NCBI GenBank assembly: GCA_023386235.1
Contig: JAEWKC010000016.1
Span: forward strand, 70,882 to 134,881
Direction: 5' to 3'
DNA: 64,000 nt
Source: Bacteroidota bacterium
Lineage (GTDB): Bacteria > Bacteroidota > Bacteroidia > Chitinophagales > Chitinophagaceae
Shown: positions 36,701 to 43,641 of the stretch, one piece after another
Position numbering within the stretch: the stretch's first letter is position 1
Layout of the letters: each line of letters starts with the position of its first letter
The notes under the pieces: model-generated
The model's input: only the letters and a program-made list of their open reading frames with translations
Told to the model about the DNA's origin: nothing
The model's database searches: none
Program-made: the position numbers and the translations under genes

Positions 36701-36943
36701 ATTATATAAACCTTCAACAGGCAGGTTTGTTATGGAGAACTTTCCTAAAGAGTCTGCAACTGCCTGATATATTTGTTGCGTAGCTGTGTTTTTTGCCACG
36801 ACCGACACAAACCCTACCGGATTTCCCGATTCGTCTGTAACTATTCCATTTACTGGCACTCTTGCCTGCTGTGCTAATACGTTTTCCGCTAATAATAATA
36901 AAAACAAATACAGCGGAATTAAGAGCAGCTTCTTTTTACTCAT
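33731..36943 (-). CDS. SusC/RagA-family TonB-dependent glycan transporter
   Basis: The 1070-residue outer-membrane protein has a signal peptide (about 1-25, ENVLAQQ), a carboxypeptidase-regulatory-like domain (VNGIVTDESGNPVGFVSVVA), the SusC TonB-box region (SLDEIVVVGFGRQRKVNLTGA), the plug (INIRGVGT-type motif, SVLKDASSSAIYGSRAAFGV) and a beta barrel ending KTFSFGLNLSL. It imports oligosaccharides with its SusD partner using TonB energy. Notably, there is no STN signalling domain between the signal peptide and the first domain, although sigma and FecR genes are directly upstream. The gene begins 73 bases after the FecR stop. Confidence 0.95.
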   Translation of the reverse strand: MSKKKLLLIPLYLFLLLLAENVLAQQARVPVNGIVTDESGNPVGFVSVVAKNTATQQIYQAVADSLGKFSITNLPVEGLYNFDFTAIGYQSRSIAGYALKADAPNSIIVSLKTDAESLDEIVVVGFGRQRKVNLTGAVSTVNTELLESRPVSQLGQALQGTVPGLNLNVGGLGGQLGQNMNVNIRGVGTIGTGSNASPLILIDGIEGNMENLNPNDIESISVLKDASSSAIYGSRAAFGVILITTKTGRSGKMVLEYGNNFRYSGPSNLPNQLNSWEFANYFNEAAQNQGEAAVFNDNTLDRIQKYINGEITTTTIPNGSNWHFHQQANDNVNWWTTHFGWNWTGEHNVNFRGGSDRVRYYASASYLDQNGNLNYGNDNFKRFNTMIRVNTKVTDYLDFNINTKFIRFNLDNPLYSDMNGLLYHDILRMWPMMPFKDPNGYYMRNGKLSQLTEGGRAITRNDNLYAQAELVIRPLTNWNIFVQAGGRVINQNKNSYLTPVYEHDVNGNPLLLPFSGEYSPGATFARESYANTNYYATSIYSDYTFDIQKHNFKVMAGMNTEESVNKGLDARRNNLISISVPVINAATGEDEILGASLYDWATAGFFGRLNYVFDDRYLLEANLRYDGSSRFLRDQRWTWQPSFSLGWNIANEAFFEPLRDYVNVLKPRFSWGSLGNQNTDALYPFYLTQGVSATAASWLIGGARPTIAYTPGMVSSFLTWERVYSTNIGLDAGFLRNRLQLTFDYFNRTTEDMVGPPAEVGAVLGISLPNTNNAKLQNKGWELTLNWNDRTDNDFRYSVGFNLSDNRAKVLEYPNPSYSLGTYYNGMELGNIWGYETYGIAKSNDEMTEWLKTNNPAFGTNWGEGDIMYRDLNGDSIINGGANTLDNHGDLKLIGNSNPRFRFGLNLSAAYKGFDVSMFLQGVMKRDYWLGGNYFWGASGNLWQSTGFKEHLDYYRPENTQSIFGANIDSYFPRPYMGGRSGKNEQVQTRYLQDASYLRLKNLQLGYTFSPSLLSKIHLEKLRIYVSGENLLTFTKLANMYDPEVLDAPWGSGKAYPLSKTFSFGLNLSL

Positions 36944-37016
36944 GATTTTTAACTTTAATTTTATTAATATAAAGTAAAACGATTGTAAGCATGCTTATCC
37001 CCTAATCCAAAGAAAG

Positions 37017-38120
37017 CTATTTTGATATAATATATTTATTACTATCTATCTTATTAATCTCCAATCCATTAGTAATCGAAATGTTTTTTAAGATTTTTTC
37101 AATAGGCTGCCGTGAATCTACGGACATGTATAAATTAATAGCAGATGATATCTCTGTAGGATAATTTATTTCTACATCGTAAAGTTGAGACAATTGATTG
37201 ATAACACTTTTCAGACTTTCATTCTCAAATCTCAAATAAGTTGATGAATTTTCAGTGTTGGTGTTATTCTTTTTTACTAAAATTTCTTCGGATTGTGTAT
37301 TTTCTTCTATATGAGACTCTACAGTCATTTTCTTACTTCTTTCAGATTTTTTCTGTGTTTCAAATACAATTCGATCTTCAAGATGGAAAATTGTTTCAAA
37401 TATATTTTTATTAGAAATAAATGCGGTTTTATCTCCGGCTTCTAAATAAGTTTTAATCTTGTCATTTTCTATATTCTTTACTACTACTTTCCCTTCAAAT
37501 AACTTTACAGATGGGTTTTTTGAAAACCCATTTACTTCAAAACGTGTACCTAATGCCTGCGTAGATATTTTTCCACAAAAAACAGTAAAAGGTTTTTCTT
37601 TATCAGGTGCTACATCAAACTCCGCCTTCCCTTCCAGGTAAACATCGCGTTTAGCCATATTGTATTCTATATCGTATTTTATTTCACTTCCGGGTGATAA
37701 AAAAACTAAAGTTCCGTCTGGCAAACTAATCTGCTGGATATTTGGAGTAGTATTTTTGTTTATTTTTATTTCTTCGGTTGCTTTTGCAATCATATCTTTT
37801 TGAGGCAAAGTATTTTCTGTATAAAAAAGCTTAACTCCAAAAAATAAAAGAACTATTGCTGCAGCTGCTCCTGCCCATTTTACAATCGTATATATATTAT
37901 TTTTTTTCTCATATATAGAAGAGTGTATTGCACGGTACATTTCATCGGAAAGAGTGTGATGCAGTTTATTTTTATCCTCATCCAAATAATTTTTCCACTC
38001 CTCAGTCGTAAAATAAGTTTCTAACTCCAAAGGATTTTCTTTGAAATAACGGCGTATATAACGGGTTTCGGCACTGTTGCATTGACCCTGGAGATATTTA
38101 TCTACTAATTCTTTATTCAT
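37017..38120 (-). CDS. FecR-family anti-sigma factor
   Basis: The 367-residue protein has a cytoplasmic N-terminal helical part (VDKYLQGQCNSAETRYIRRY), a membrane helix at about 80-102 (IVKWAGAAAAIVLLFFGV), a FecR domain (QISLPDGTLVFLSPGSEIKY) and a C-terminal DUF4974 domain (LRFENESLKSVINQLSQLYD). Such proteins hold an ECF sigma factor inactive until an outer-membrane signal arrives. Its ATG overlaps the sigma stop codon by 4 bases, so the two are translationally coupled. A Glu/Lys/Asn-rich linker of about 50 residues before DUF4974 is longer than usual. Confidence 0.93.
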   Translation of the reverse strand: MNKELVDKYLQGQCNSAETRYIRRYFKENPLELETYFTTEEWKNYLDEDKNKLHHTLSDEMYRAIHSSIYEKKNNIYTIVKWAGAAAAIVLLFFGVKLFYTENTLPQKDMIAKATEEIKINKNTTPNIQQISLPDGTLVFLSPGSEIKYDIEYNMAKRDVYLEGKAEFDVAPDKEKPFTVFCGKISTQALGTRFEVNGFSKNPSVKLFEGKVVVKNIENDKIKTYLEAGDKTAFISNKNIFETIFHLEDRIVFETQKKSERSKKMTVESHIEENTQSEEILVKKNNTNTENSSTYLRFENESLKSVINQLSQLYDVEINYPTEISSAINLYMSVDSRQPIEKILKNISITNGLEINKIDSNKYIISK

Positions 38121-38665
38121 GAAACGACCTGTATAGTATTGAAAAGCAAAATTAAAATAAAAAAGGGTTTAATAAATTTCAATGCAAGGTTTATATGGTT
38201 TTCTACTGTTTTCGGAGAAATAGAAAGCATTTTCGCGATTTCCTTGTGGCTGTAATTATTTATCCTGCTAAGATAAAAAACGCGCTGTCTTAACGGTGGC
38301 AACATCCCGATTAATTTTTCCAGTTTTCTTTTTGTGTCGTTATAACTTATCTTCTCCTCAAGATCTTGTGTTTTTGTATAAGAATTTGAAAGATTCTCTA
38401 CCGAATAATTTAGCTGTACTTTTCTTAATTCATCAATCATTGTAGTCCGTGCAATTCTGAATAGCTGATAAGATATGTCTACATTTTCTTTAAGATTGTG
38501 CCTGTATTTCCATAATTTTATGAAAGAAAGTTGTACTACTTCTTTGGCACAAAATGTAGATTTTGTTTTATCATAAACATAAAAATAAATTGCTTGTCGA
38601 TATTCATTAAAAATAAAATTTAATGCTGTTTCATCTCCCGCTTTCAAATCTGTAACTATGCACAT
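38117..38665 (-). CDS. ECF-type RNA polymerase sigma factor
   Basis: The 182-residue product has sigma region 2 (LNFIFNEYRQAIYFYVYDKT, VVQLSFIKLWKYR) and region 4 with a helix-turn-helix (NNYSHKEIAKMLSISPKTVENH). It ends with a hydrophobic tail (FFILILLFNTIQ), often seen in Bacteroidota ECF factors that pair with FecR. It should drive the adjacent susCD genes and possibly the glycosidases and sulfatases. An ATG 6 codons after MCIVTD is absent, so the 38665 start is the only sensible choice. Confidence 0.94.
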   Translation of the reverse strand: MCIVTDLKAGDETALNFIFNEYRQAIYFYVYDKTKSTFCAKEVVQLSFIKLWKYRHNLKENVDISYQLFRIARTTMIDELRKVQLNYSVENLSNSYTKTQDLEEKISYNDTKRKLEKLIGMLPPLRQRVFYLSRINNYSHKEIAKMLSISPKTVENHINLALKFIKPFFILILLFNTIQVVS

Positions 38666-38744
38666 ACACTATAAATATTTTTTTTAAAAGTGAATTGTTG
38701 TCTCTTTTATGCAATTTTAAATATAATAAATTTACAGAATAGTC

Positions 38745-40202
38745 CTAATCCCATTTATAGGTACTATCTACTTCGCTTCTTAAGCCGGGACCAAATTCGT
38801 ACTGCAACTCCTCAAAATAAGGTTGTAGGGTTTTTACCTGCCGGTAAAACTCGGGAAAAGGTATTTTGTTGCCGCTATACCACATTTGCTGGGCAAGGGC
38901 GAATATCCGGGGCAGGATTCGACGGTCAATCATATTCTCTGTTACGTTAAAATCTGTCCACAAGCTCGTGCTCATGCCCAATACCAAAGGATTCTGGGTA
39001 ATTACAAAAGACGGATTGTTTTCATAAACATCGTGCATATCAAACATTCTACCTTTTGCATACTCTGCCCAGGGCGTAACCGGGTAATTAAGATACGTAA
39101 ATACATTCGTGCCGCAAATTACTTCCAATCCTTTTTGCAGCGCGCGGTTGTAAGCTAAATCTTTGCGCCCGAACCAGTTCCACCAATGTATGGTGATATT
39201 ATCCGGAAGAGGATAGCCTCCATGTACTATTATGTCGTCCCAAAAGATCGCTTTCCTGCTTTTTGTTTTTAGGTGATTGGCCATTTCGGCGGAAAACCAC
39301 ATTTGCAAACCTTCGCTATCTTTTAATCCTATTTCCGCAATTTTTTTCTGGCAATCGGGACATTTATCCCAGTTGCCTTTGGGCGCTTCATCGCCCCCTA
39401 AATGAATATATTCCGAAGGAAAAACATTGCATACCTCATCCAGTACATTTTTCAGGAATGCAATGGTGGCGGGTTTACCGGCACAGAAAATATGCTGTGT
39501 GAACCCGGTTTCGGGAGCAGTAATTTTTTCGCCAAAACAACCCAGCTCAGGATAAGCGATAAGGGCCGCTTCCGCATGACCGGGCATATCTATTTCGGGT
39601 ACTATAGTGATGCCTTTTGATTTAGCGTATTGTATAAGCTCTGCTATTTCCGTTTGAGTATAAAACCCTTGCTGCTCTTTACCTTTTCCTACAAAAGCCC
39701 CAACCTGCGTAAGTAAAGGATATTGTTTTATTTCCATTCTCCACCCTAAGCCTTCTGTAAGATGCCAATGAAAGCGGTTGAATTTGAGGATAGAAAGCAA
39801 ATCGATGTACTTTTTGATTGTTTCAGGTTTTTGGTATTGGCGCCCGGAATCCAGCAGAAAGCTCCGCCAGCTTACTCTTGGCGCATCGGTTATTACCATA
39901 CAGGGAATTTTTCCTTCTGCACGATACTGATTTTTAAGCATTTCCAGGGTTTGCAGTCCATAGATATATCCATTGTGATCGGAATACGAAATGGAAACTC
40001 CTTTTTTAGTAATTGATAGTTTATATCCTTCAGAAGGAATGCTATTGTTTTTTATACGCTTTACTTTTTTTGCTTTTGAAATAGAAAGATCGCCTGGCGT
40101 TACTGTTACTTTTTGTGGCGTTGGTAAAATTATCGGCTCCGTCTGAGCAATACTTATATTACAAAAGACAAGAAAAATCCCAAGTAGAAAGATTCTGTTC
40201 AT
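38745..40202 (-). CDS. Exported GH20 beta-N-acetylhexosaminidase
   Basis: From the ATG at 40202 (MNRIFLLGIFLVFCNISIAQ) the enzyme is 485 residues with a signal peptide. A GH20b-like domain (about 25-105) precedes the catalytic barrel, with the substrate-assisted pair Asp271-Glu272 in EYIHLGGDEAPKGNW and DSGRQYQKPETIKKYIDLL, FNRFHWHLTEGLGWRMEI. GH20 removes terminal GlcNAc or GalNAc. An upstream in-frame ATG would add 9 residues ahead of the signal peptide. It lies upstream of the sigma gene on the same strand, 79 bases away. Confidence 0.94.
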   Translation of the reverse strand: MNRIFLLGIFLVFCNISIAQTEPIILPTPQKVTVTPGDLSISKAKKVKRIKNNSIPSEGYKLSITKKGVSISYSDHNGYIYGLQTLEMLKNQYRAEGKIPCMVITDAPRVSWRSFLLDSGRQYQKPETIKKYIDLLSILKFNRFHWHLTEGLGWRMEIKQYPLLTQVGAFVGKGKEQQGFYTQTEIAELIQYAKSKGITIVPEIDMPGHAEAALIAYPELGCFGEKITAPETGFTQHIFCAGKPATIAFLKNVLDEVCNVFPSEYIHLGGDEAPKGNWDKCPDCQKKIAEIGLKDSEGLQMWFSAEMANHLKTKSRKAIFWDDIIVHGGYPLPDNITIHWWNWFGRKDLAYNRALQKGLEVICGTNVFTYLNYPVTPWAEYAKGRMFDMHDVYENNPSFVITQNPLVLGMSTSLWTDFNVTENMIDRRILPRIFALAQQMWYSGNKIPFPEFYRQVKTLQPYFEELQYEFGPGLRSEVDSTYKWD

Positions 40203-40279
40203 ATTAATTTTTACTGCGTTGCATAGCAACTGTTTTATTGCGATATAGCTATTTCGTGCATAGCTTCTTCTTCCGTTAT

Positions 40280-42385
40280 TTATTTTTGTACCACTTTCAG
40301 GTTTCTCATTTCACCTTTAAAACCATTTGTAGCGCTGCCAATAAACTGCAACGGGAAAAACAAAGTTTCCTGTATATACATGTTGGTCTTTCTGCCGTGT
40401 TTATTCAATGCAGACAATTTGGTTTTGCCCTGCAGTCTTTCTACCAACTTTCCGTTTACGTACAAAGATGTGCCTTTCCAATCGCCGGTAATGCCAATTG
40501 CAGACCATTCATTGGGTTGTGGAGTGTAATTAAATGTGTATGTATAACCATCGCGACTAAACCCGAGTTTACCGCCGCCATTGGTGTTTAATGTAATGAC
40601 ACTATTCTTCCCGTTAAAAAGAACAGCGTTAGAAGCATTGCCTGCCGCGGGTTTCAGATCAAAATCCACATTGTATTCATAACCGATTTCAGGAAGCGCT
40701 GTCTGCAAGAATGAATTTCCGTTGAAGCGAAGTGATTTTTGTGCTTTATTTCTTTTTACATTTTTTCTTTTTACTTCATGATAAGCATTGCCGGAAATAT
40801 CTTTTTCTTTATTGGAGGAGAGCGCATATTGCAGAACTGTTCTGTTGGAATCCAGCGTCTTCTCTAACGGGAATTTTGCCGCGAGGTTAATCCCCGGCGC
40901 TTCTATTTGTTTTTTTGACAGGTCAAGAAACTTAGCCAGGCTTTGTTTCTCCGAACCATCCAGCCGCTTCCACATTCTTTCGCTCAATACTTTTATGGCG
41001 GGCATGGTACGTATGTGCACATCTTTTTCACTAATGCCATTGCCGCTATGGTCGTTCCATACGGCAAACATGCCGCCTATCAATCCCGGCGTACCGTCAG
41101 GAAGTGTCTCTTTTGAATTTATCTTTTCGGGCTTCCAGTTGGTATACAGCCATTCAGTGTCTAAAAACTCGCGGTAGTAGCCTGTTGCAGGCACAATGTA
41201 CAACCAGATATCGCAGGTGCTGATGAGTTTAAACCCATCTTTTAATGACTGGAAAGGATCTACCCAATCATAAGACCAGGCATTCATAATTACATCTTTC
41301 GCGTGCACGGGTGTTTTACCTTTTAGCCAGCGCAACCCGCCCCACATGCGCACTTGCTTGCCCAAACTTTGAATATATTTTAAATACCTGTCGGTAAACT
41401 CACGGTATTTTTCGCTTTCTCTTACATCGTATTCATCCGTGCCTATGTGTACATCGGGACCAATAAACACCGGATTTTCGCCCGTAATATATTCTTTATA
41501 CAAAGAATCTAAAAAAGTATAAGTGTTCGGATTGTATAAGTCAAGATGATCTCTACCATATTTATCGCTACCTAATTCCGGCCGGTAATGTGCAAAGGCA
41601 AGTGAGTGCGCCGGAATATCAATCTCGGGAATAATGTTTACGCCGTATTGCTGACCTAAACGCTGCAAGTCCCTGAACTCGGCTTTGGTATAATGCCCGT
41701 CTTTGGCAGTGAGACCGGGAAACCAATCGCTTTCTAATCTAAAGGCAGAATACGTTTTATCCCAGTCGTTATCGAAATACTCAGGGAAGCCATTGTCATT
41801 TAAATGAATCTGGAATTCATTGAACTTATAGTAAGAAAGAATTTTTACGTAATTGCGCAAATAATCAATCGTGAAAAATTTACGACCCAAATCCAGCATA
41901 AAACCACGGTTGGGATAATCGGGAAAATCTTTTATCTCGCCGCATGGTAAGGCATTGCCATGATTGTGCAACATTTGCAATAAAGATTTGGTAGCCCATG
42001 TTACGCCCTGTGCTGTACGTGCTGTAATGTTTATTTTATCGCTGAGAATATTAATCCGGTATTCTTCCTCTTTTATAGAAGTGTCATTAGGTTTAAGTTG
42101 AATGATGATATCGTTCCTGGCAATATCAGCATTACTAAGAACATCGGCTGACAAGCCAAACGCTGTTTTTAAATCGTTGGCAAATATTTGCAATATCGGC
42201 TGAAGCAGTGTTTGATGACTTGCCTGATAACCAATTTTGGTTTGCTTTTTAAAACTAAAACTGCCGCTGCTGCCACGCCATTCTTTTACCGCAGGAATGA
42301 TCTGAGGCGCTGCATTTTGAGCAGATACTGTAATACCGCCAGCTAAAAAAAGTAAAAAGAGAAGAGATTTTTTAAAGTGTATCAT
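40280..42385 (-). CDS. Exported GH20 hexosaminidase with C-terminal lectin-like domain
   Basis: The 701-residue protein has a signal peptide ending TVSAQ, a GH20b domain, and a catalytic barrel with the Asp317-Glu318 pair in DVHIGTDEY, preceded by FNEFQIHLNDNGFPEY. The last 170 residues form a concanavalin/LamG-like module (SLRFNGNSFLQTALPEIG, then VLFNGKNSVITLNTNGGG and TSLYVNGKLVERL). Such a domain probably binds the glycan. It differs strongly from the adjacent GH20, so the two likely cleave different linkages or chain ends. It precedes the first GH20 by 77 bases on the same strand. Confidence 0.93.
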   Translation of the reverse strand: MIHFKKSLLFLLFLAGGITVSAQNAAPQIIPAVKEWRGSSGSFSFKKQTKIGYQASHQTLLQPILQIFANDLKTAFGLSADVLSNADIARNDIIIQLKPNDTSIKEEEYRINILSDKINITARTAQGVTWATKSLLQMLHNHGNALPCGEIKDFPDYPNRGFMLDLGRKFFTIDYLRNYVKILSYYKFNEFQIHLNDNGFPEYFDNDWDKTYSAFRLESDWFPGLTAKDGHYTKAEFRDLQRLGQQYGVNIIPEIDIPAHSLAFAHYRPELGSDKYGRDHLDLYNPNTYTFLDSLYKEYITGENPVFIGPDVHIGTDEYDVRESEKYREFTDRYLKYIQSLGKQVRMWGGLRWLKGKTPVHAKDVIMNAWSYDWVDPFQSLKDGFKLISTCDIWLYIVPATGYYREFLDTEWLYTNWKPEKINSKETLPDGTPGLIGGMFAVWNDHSGNGISEKDVHIRTMPAIKVLSERMWKRLDGSEKQSLAKFLDLSKKQIEAPGINLAAKFPLEKTLDSNRTVLQYALSSNKEKDISGNAYHEVKRKNVKRNKAQKSLRFNGNSFLQTALPEIGYEYNVDFDLKPAAGNASNAVLFNGKNSVITLNTNGGGKLGFSRDGYTYTFNYTPQPNEWSAIGITGDWKGTSLYVNGKLVERLQGKTKLSALNKHGRKTNMYIQETLFFPLQFIGSATNGFKGEMRNLKVVQK

Positions 42386-42635
42386 TGATAAATTATTTTA
42401 TCGGGAATTGTATTGAACTATATTACTCGTTTTTATTGTATCAAAAAGATGAGCGCAACAAATAAATGCTACAATGATTATGGATAATTCCATTATCAAC
42501 AAATAAAAAACGCTTCTACAAAAATATGCTTTTTTGCTATTGGAAAATATAAACAAGATTAACGTTTGCGTAGATTGCTATACACATAGTTTTTGATTCC
42601 TTTTTTTCGAAATGCAGTGGGACAGCAGCTCAAAT

Positions 42636-43568
42636 TTACCAAGGTAAAATCCCTAATTTTTCCAGCACCACGGTAGCCATTTTGTAAAATGCTTCGTGTG
42701 TGTAGCCGGCTATGTGTGGCGTAACTATTACGTTTGGCTGCTGTGTAAGCCAGTGGAGATTTTCTTGTTCCGGCGAAGAGAAAGTATCGAGCTTTTCATT
42801 TTCCAGCACATCAATACCGGCGCCGGAAATATATCCGTTTTGCAAAGCGTTTATTAAAGCGGCGGTGTCTGTAACCTTACCGCGACAGGCATTTATGAAA
42901 ACCGGGTTGTTTTCCAGGCTTTTAAAAAAAGCTTCATCGGCATAGTGAAATGTTTCTTCTGTAAGTGGCAGGTGCAGGCTTATCACATCGGCATAGCGAA
43001 CGATCTGCTCCAACTCCGCTTCCTTGATATATTCATGCGCGAAGCCTTCTTTGTACTTATCATGCGCCAGCACAGTAACATCAAACCCTTGCAATAATTT
43101 AGCAAACGCGCTGCCCGTGTTGCCATAGCCGATAATCCCTATGGTTTTACCCGAAAGTTCCGTGCCGCGGTTGGCCTCTCGTTGCCAGATGCCTTCCGCC
43201 ACTTCATGTGTGGCTTTTTTTATGTTATTCAGCAGAGATAATAAAATGCCCAGGTTTTGCTCCGCTACGGCATTGGCATTTCCTTCGGGACTGCTTACAC
43301 ATTGTATACCTTTTGCTTCCGCGTAAGGCACATCAATCAGCTCCATTCCACTACCCAGGCGACCTATCCACTTTAGCTTTACGGCTTTGTCGAGTATATT
43401 TTTATCCACTCGTACTCTCGTGGTTACGATTAAACCATCTATATCACTAATTTGTTTTTCTAACTCCTGATAAGTGATCTTTGGCAGATACACTACCTCA
43501 AACTCATTCTTATTCAATGTTTCAATTAGTATATCGTGTACTTTGGCTGTGATTAACGCTTTCCTCAT
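42636..43568 (-). CDS. D-2-hydroxyacid dehydrogenase (NAD-dependent)
   Basis: The 310-residue enzyme has the D-2-hydroxyacid dehydrogenase fold: the Rossmann GYGNTG at residues 147-152, the substrate Arg in VFINACRGKVTD, and the catalytic His in VTPHIAGYTHEA. The opening resembles phosphoglycerate dehydrogenase and glyoxylate-reductase branches; it lacks the ACT domain of SerA. The substrate is not decidable. The gene is at the upstream end of the minus-strand glycan cluster. Its -7 box lies just 4 bases before the ATG, suggesting a leaderless mRNA. Confidence 0.88.
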   Translation of the reverse strand: MRKALITAKVHDILIETLNKNEFEVVYLPKITYQELEKQISDIDGLIVTTRVRVDKNILDKAVKLKWIGRLGSGMELIDVPYAEAKGIQCVSSPEGNANAVAEQNLGILLSLLNNIKKATHEVAEGIWQREANRGTELSGKTIGIIGYGNTGSAFAKLLQGFDVTVLAHDKYKEGFAHEYIKEAELEQIVRYADVISLHLPLTEETFHYADEAFFKSLENNPVFINACRGKVTDTAALINALQNGYISGAGIDVLENEKLDTFSSPEQENLHWLTQQPNVIVTPHIAGYTHEAFYKMATVVLEKLGILPW

Positions 43569-43572
43569 TTTG

Positions 43573-43580
43573 CAAAACTA
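43573..43580 (-). promoter_or_regulatory. -7 box 4 bases upstream of the hydroxyacid dehydrogenase ATG
   Basis: The minus strand reads TAGTTTTG-CAAA-ATG. A full TAnnTTTG match this close to the ATG places the transcription start at or next to the start codon. Confidence 0.55.
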
Positions 43581-43611
43581 AAGAGAATATTTTTTTGCAG
43601 GCTGATTTTTG

Positions 43612-43619
43612 TAAGTTTG
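43612..43619 (+). promoter_or_regulatory. -7 box for the plus-strand sulfatase
   Basis: TAAGTTTG matches TAnnTTTG in full, 22 bases before the ATG at 43642. No clear -33 box at 19 bases is present. Confidence 0.5.
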
Positions 43620-43641
43620 CCGAAATAAAAATATATTTTCA

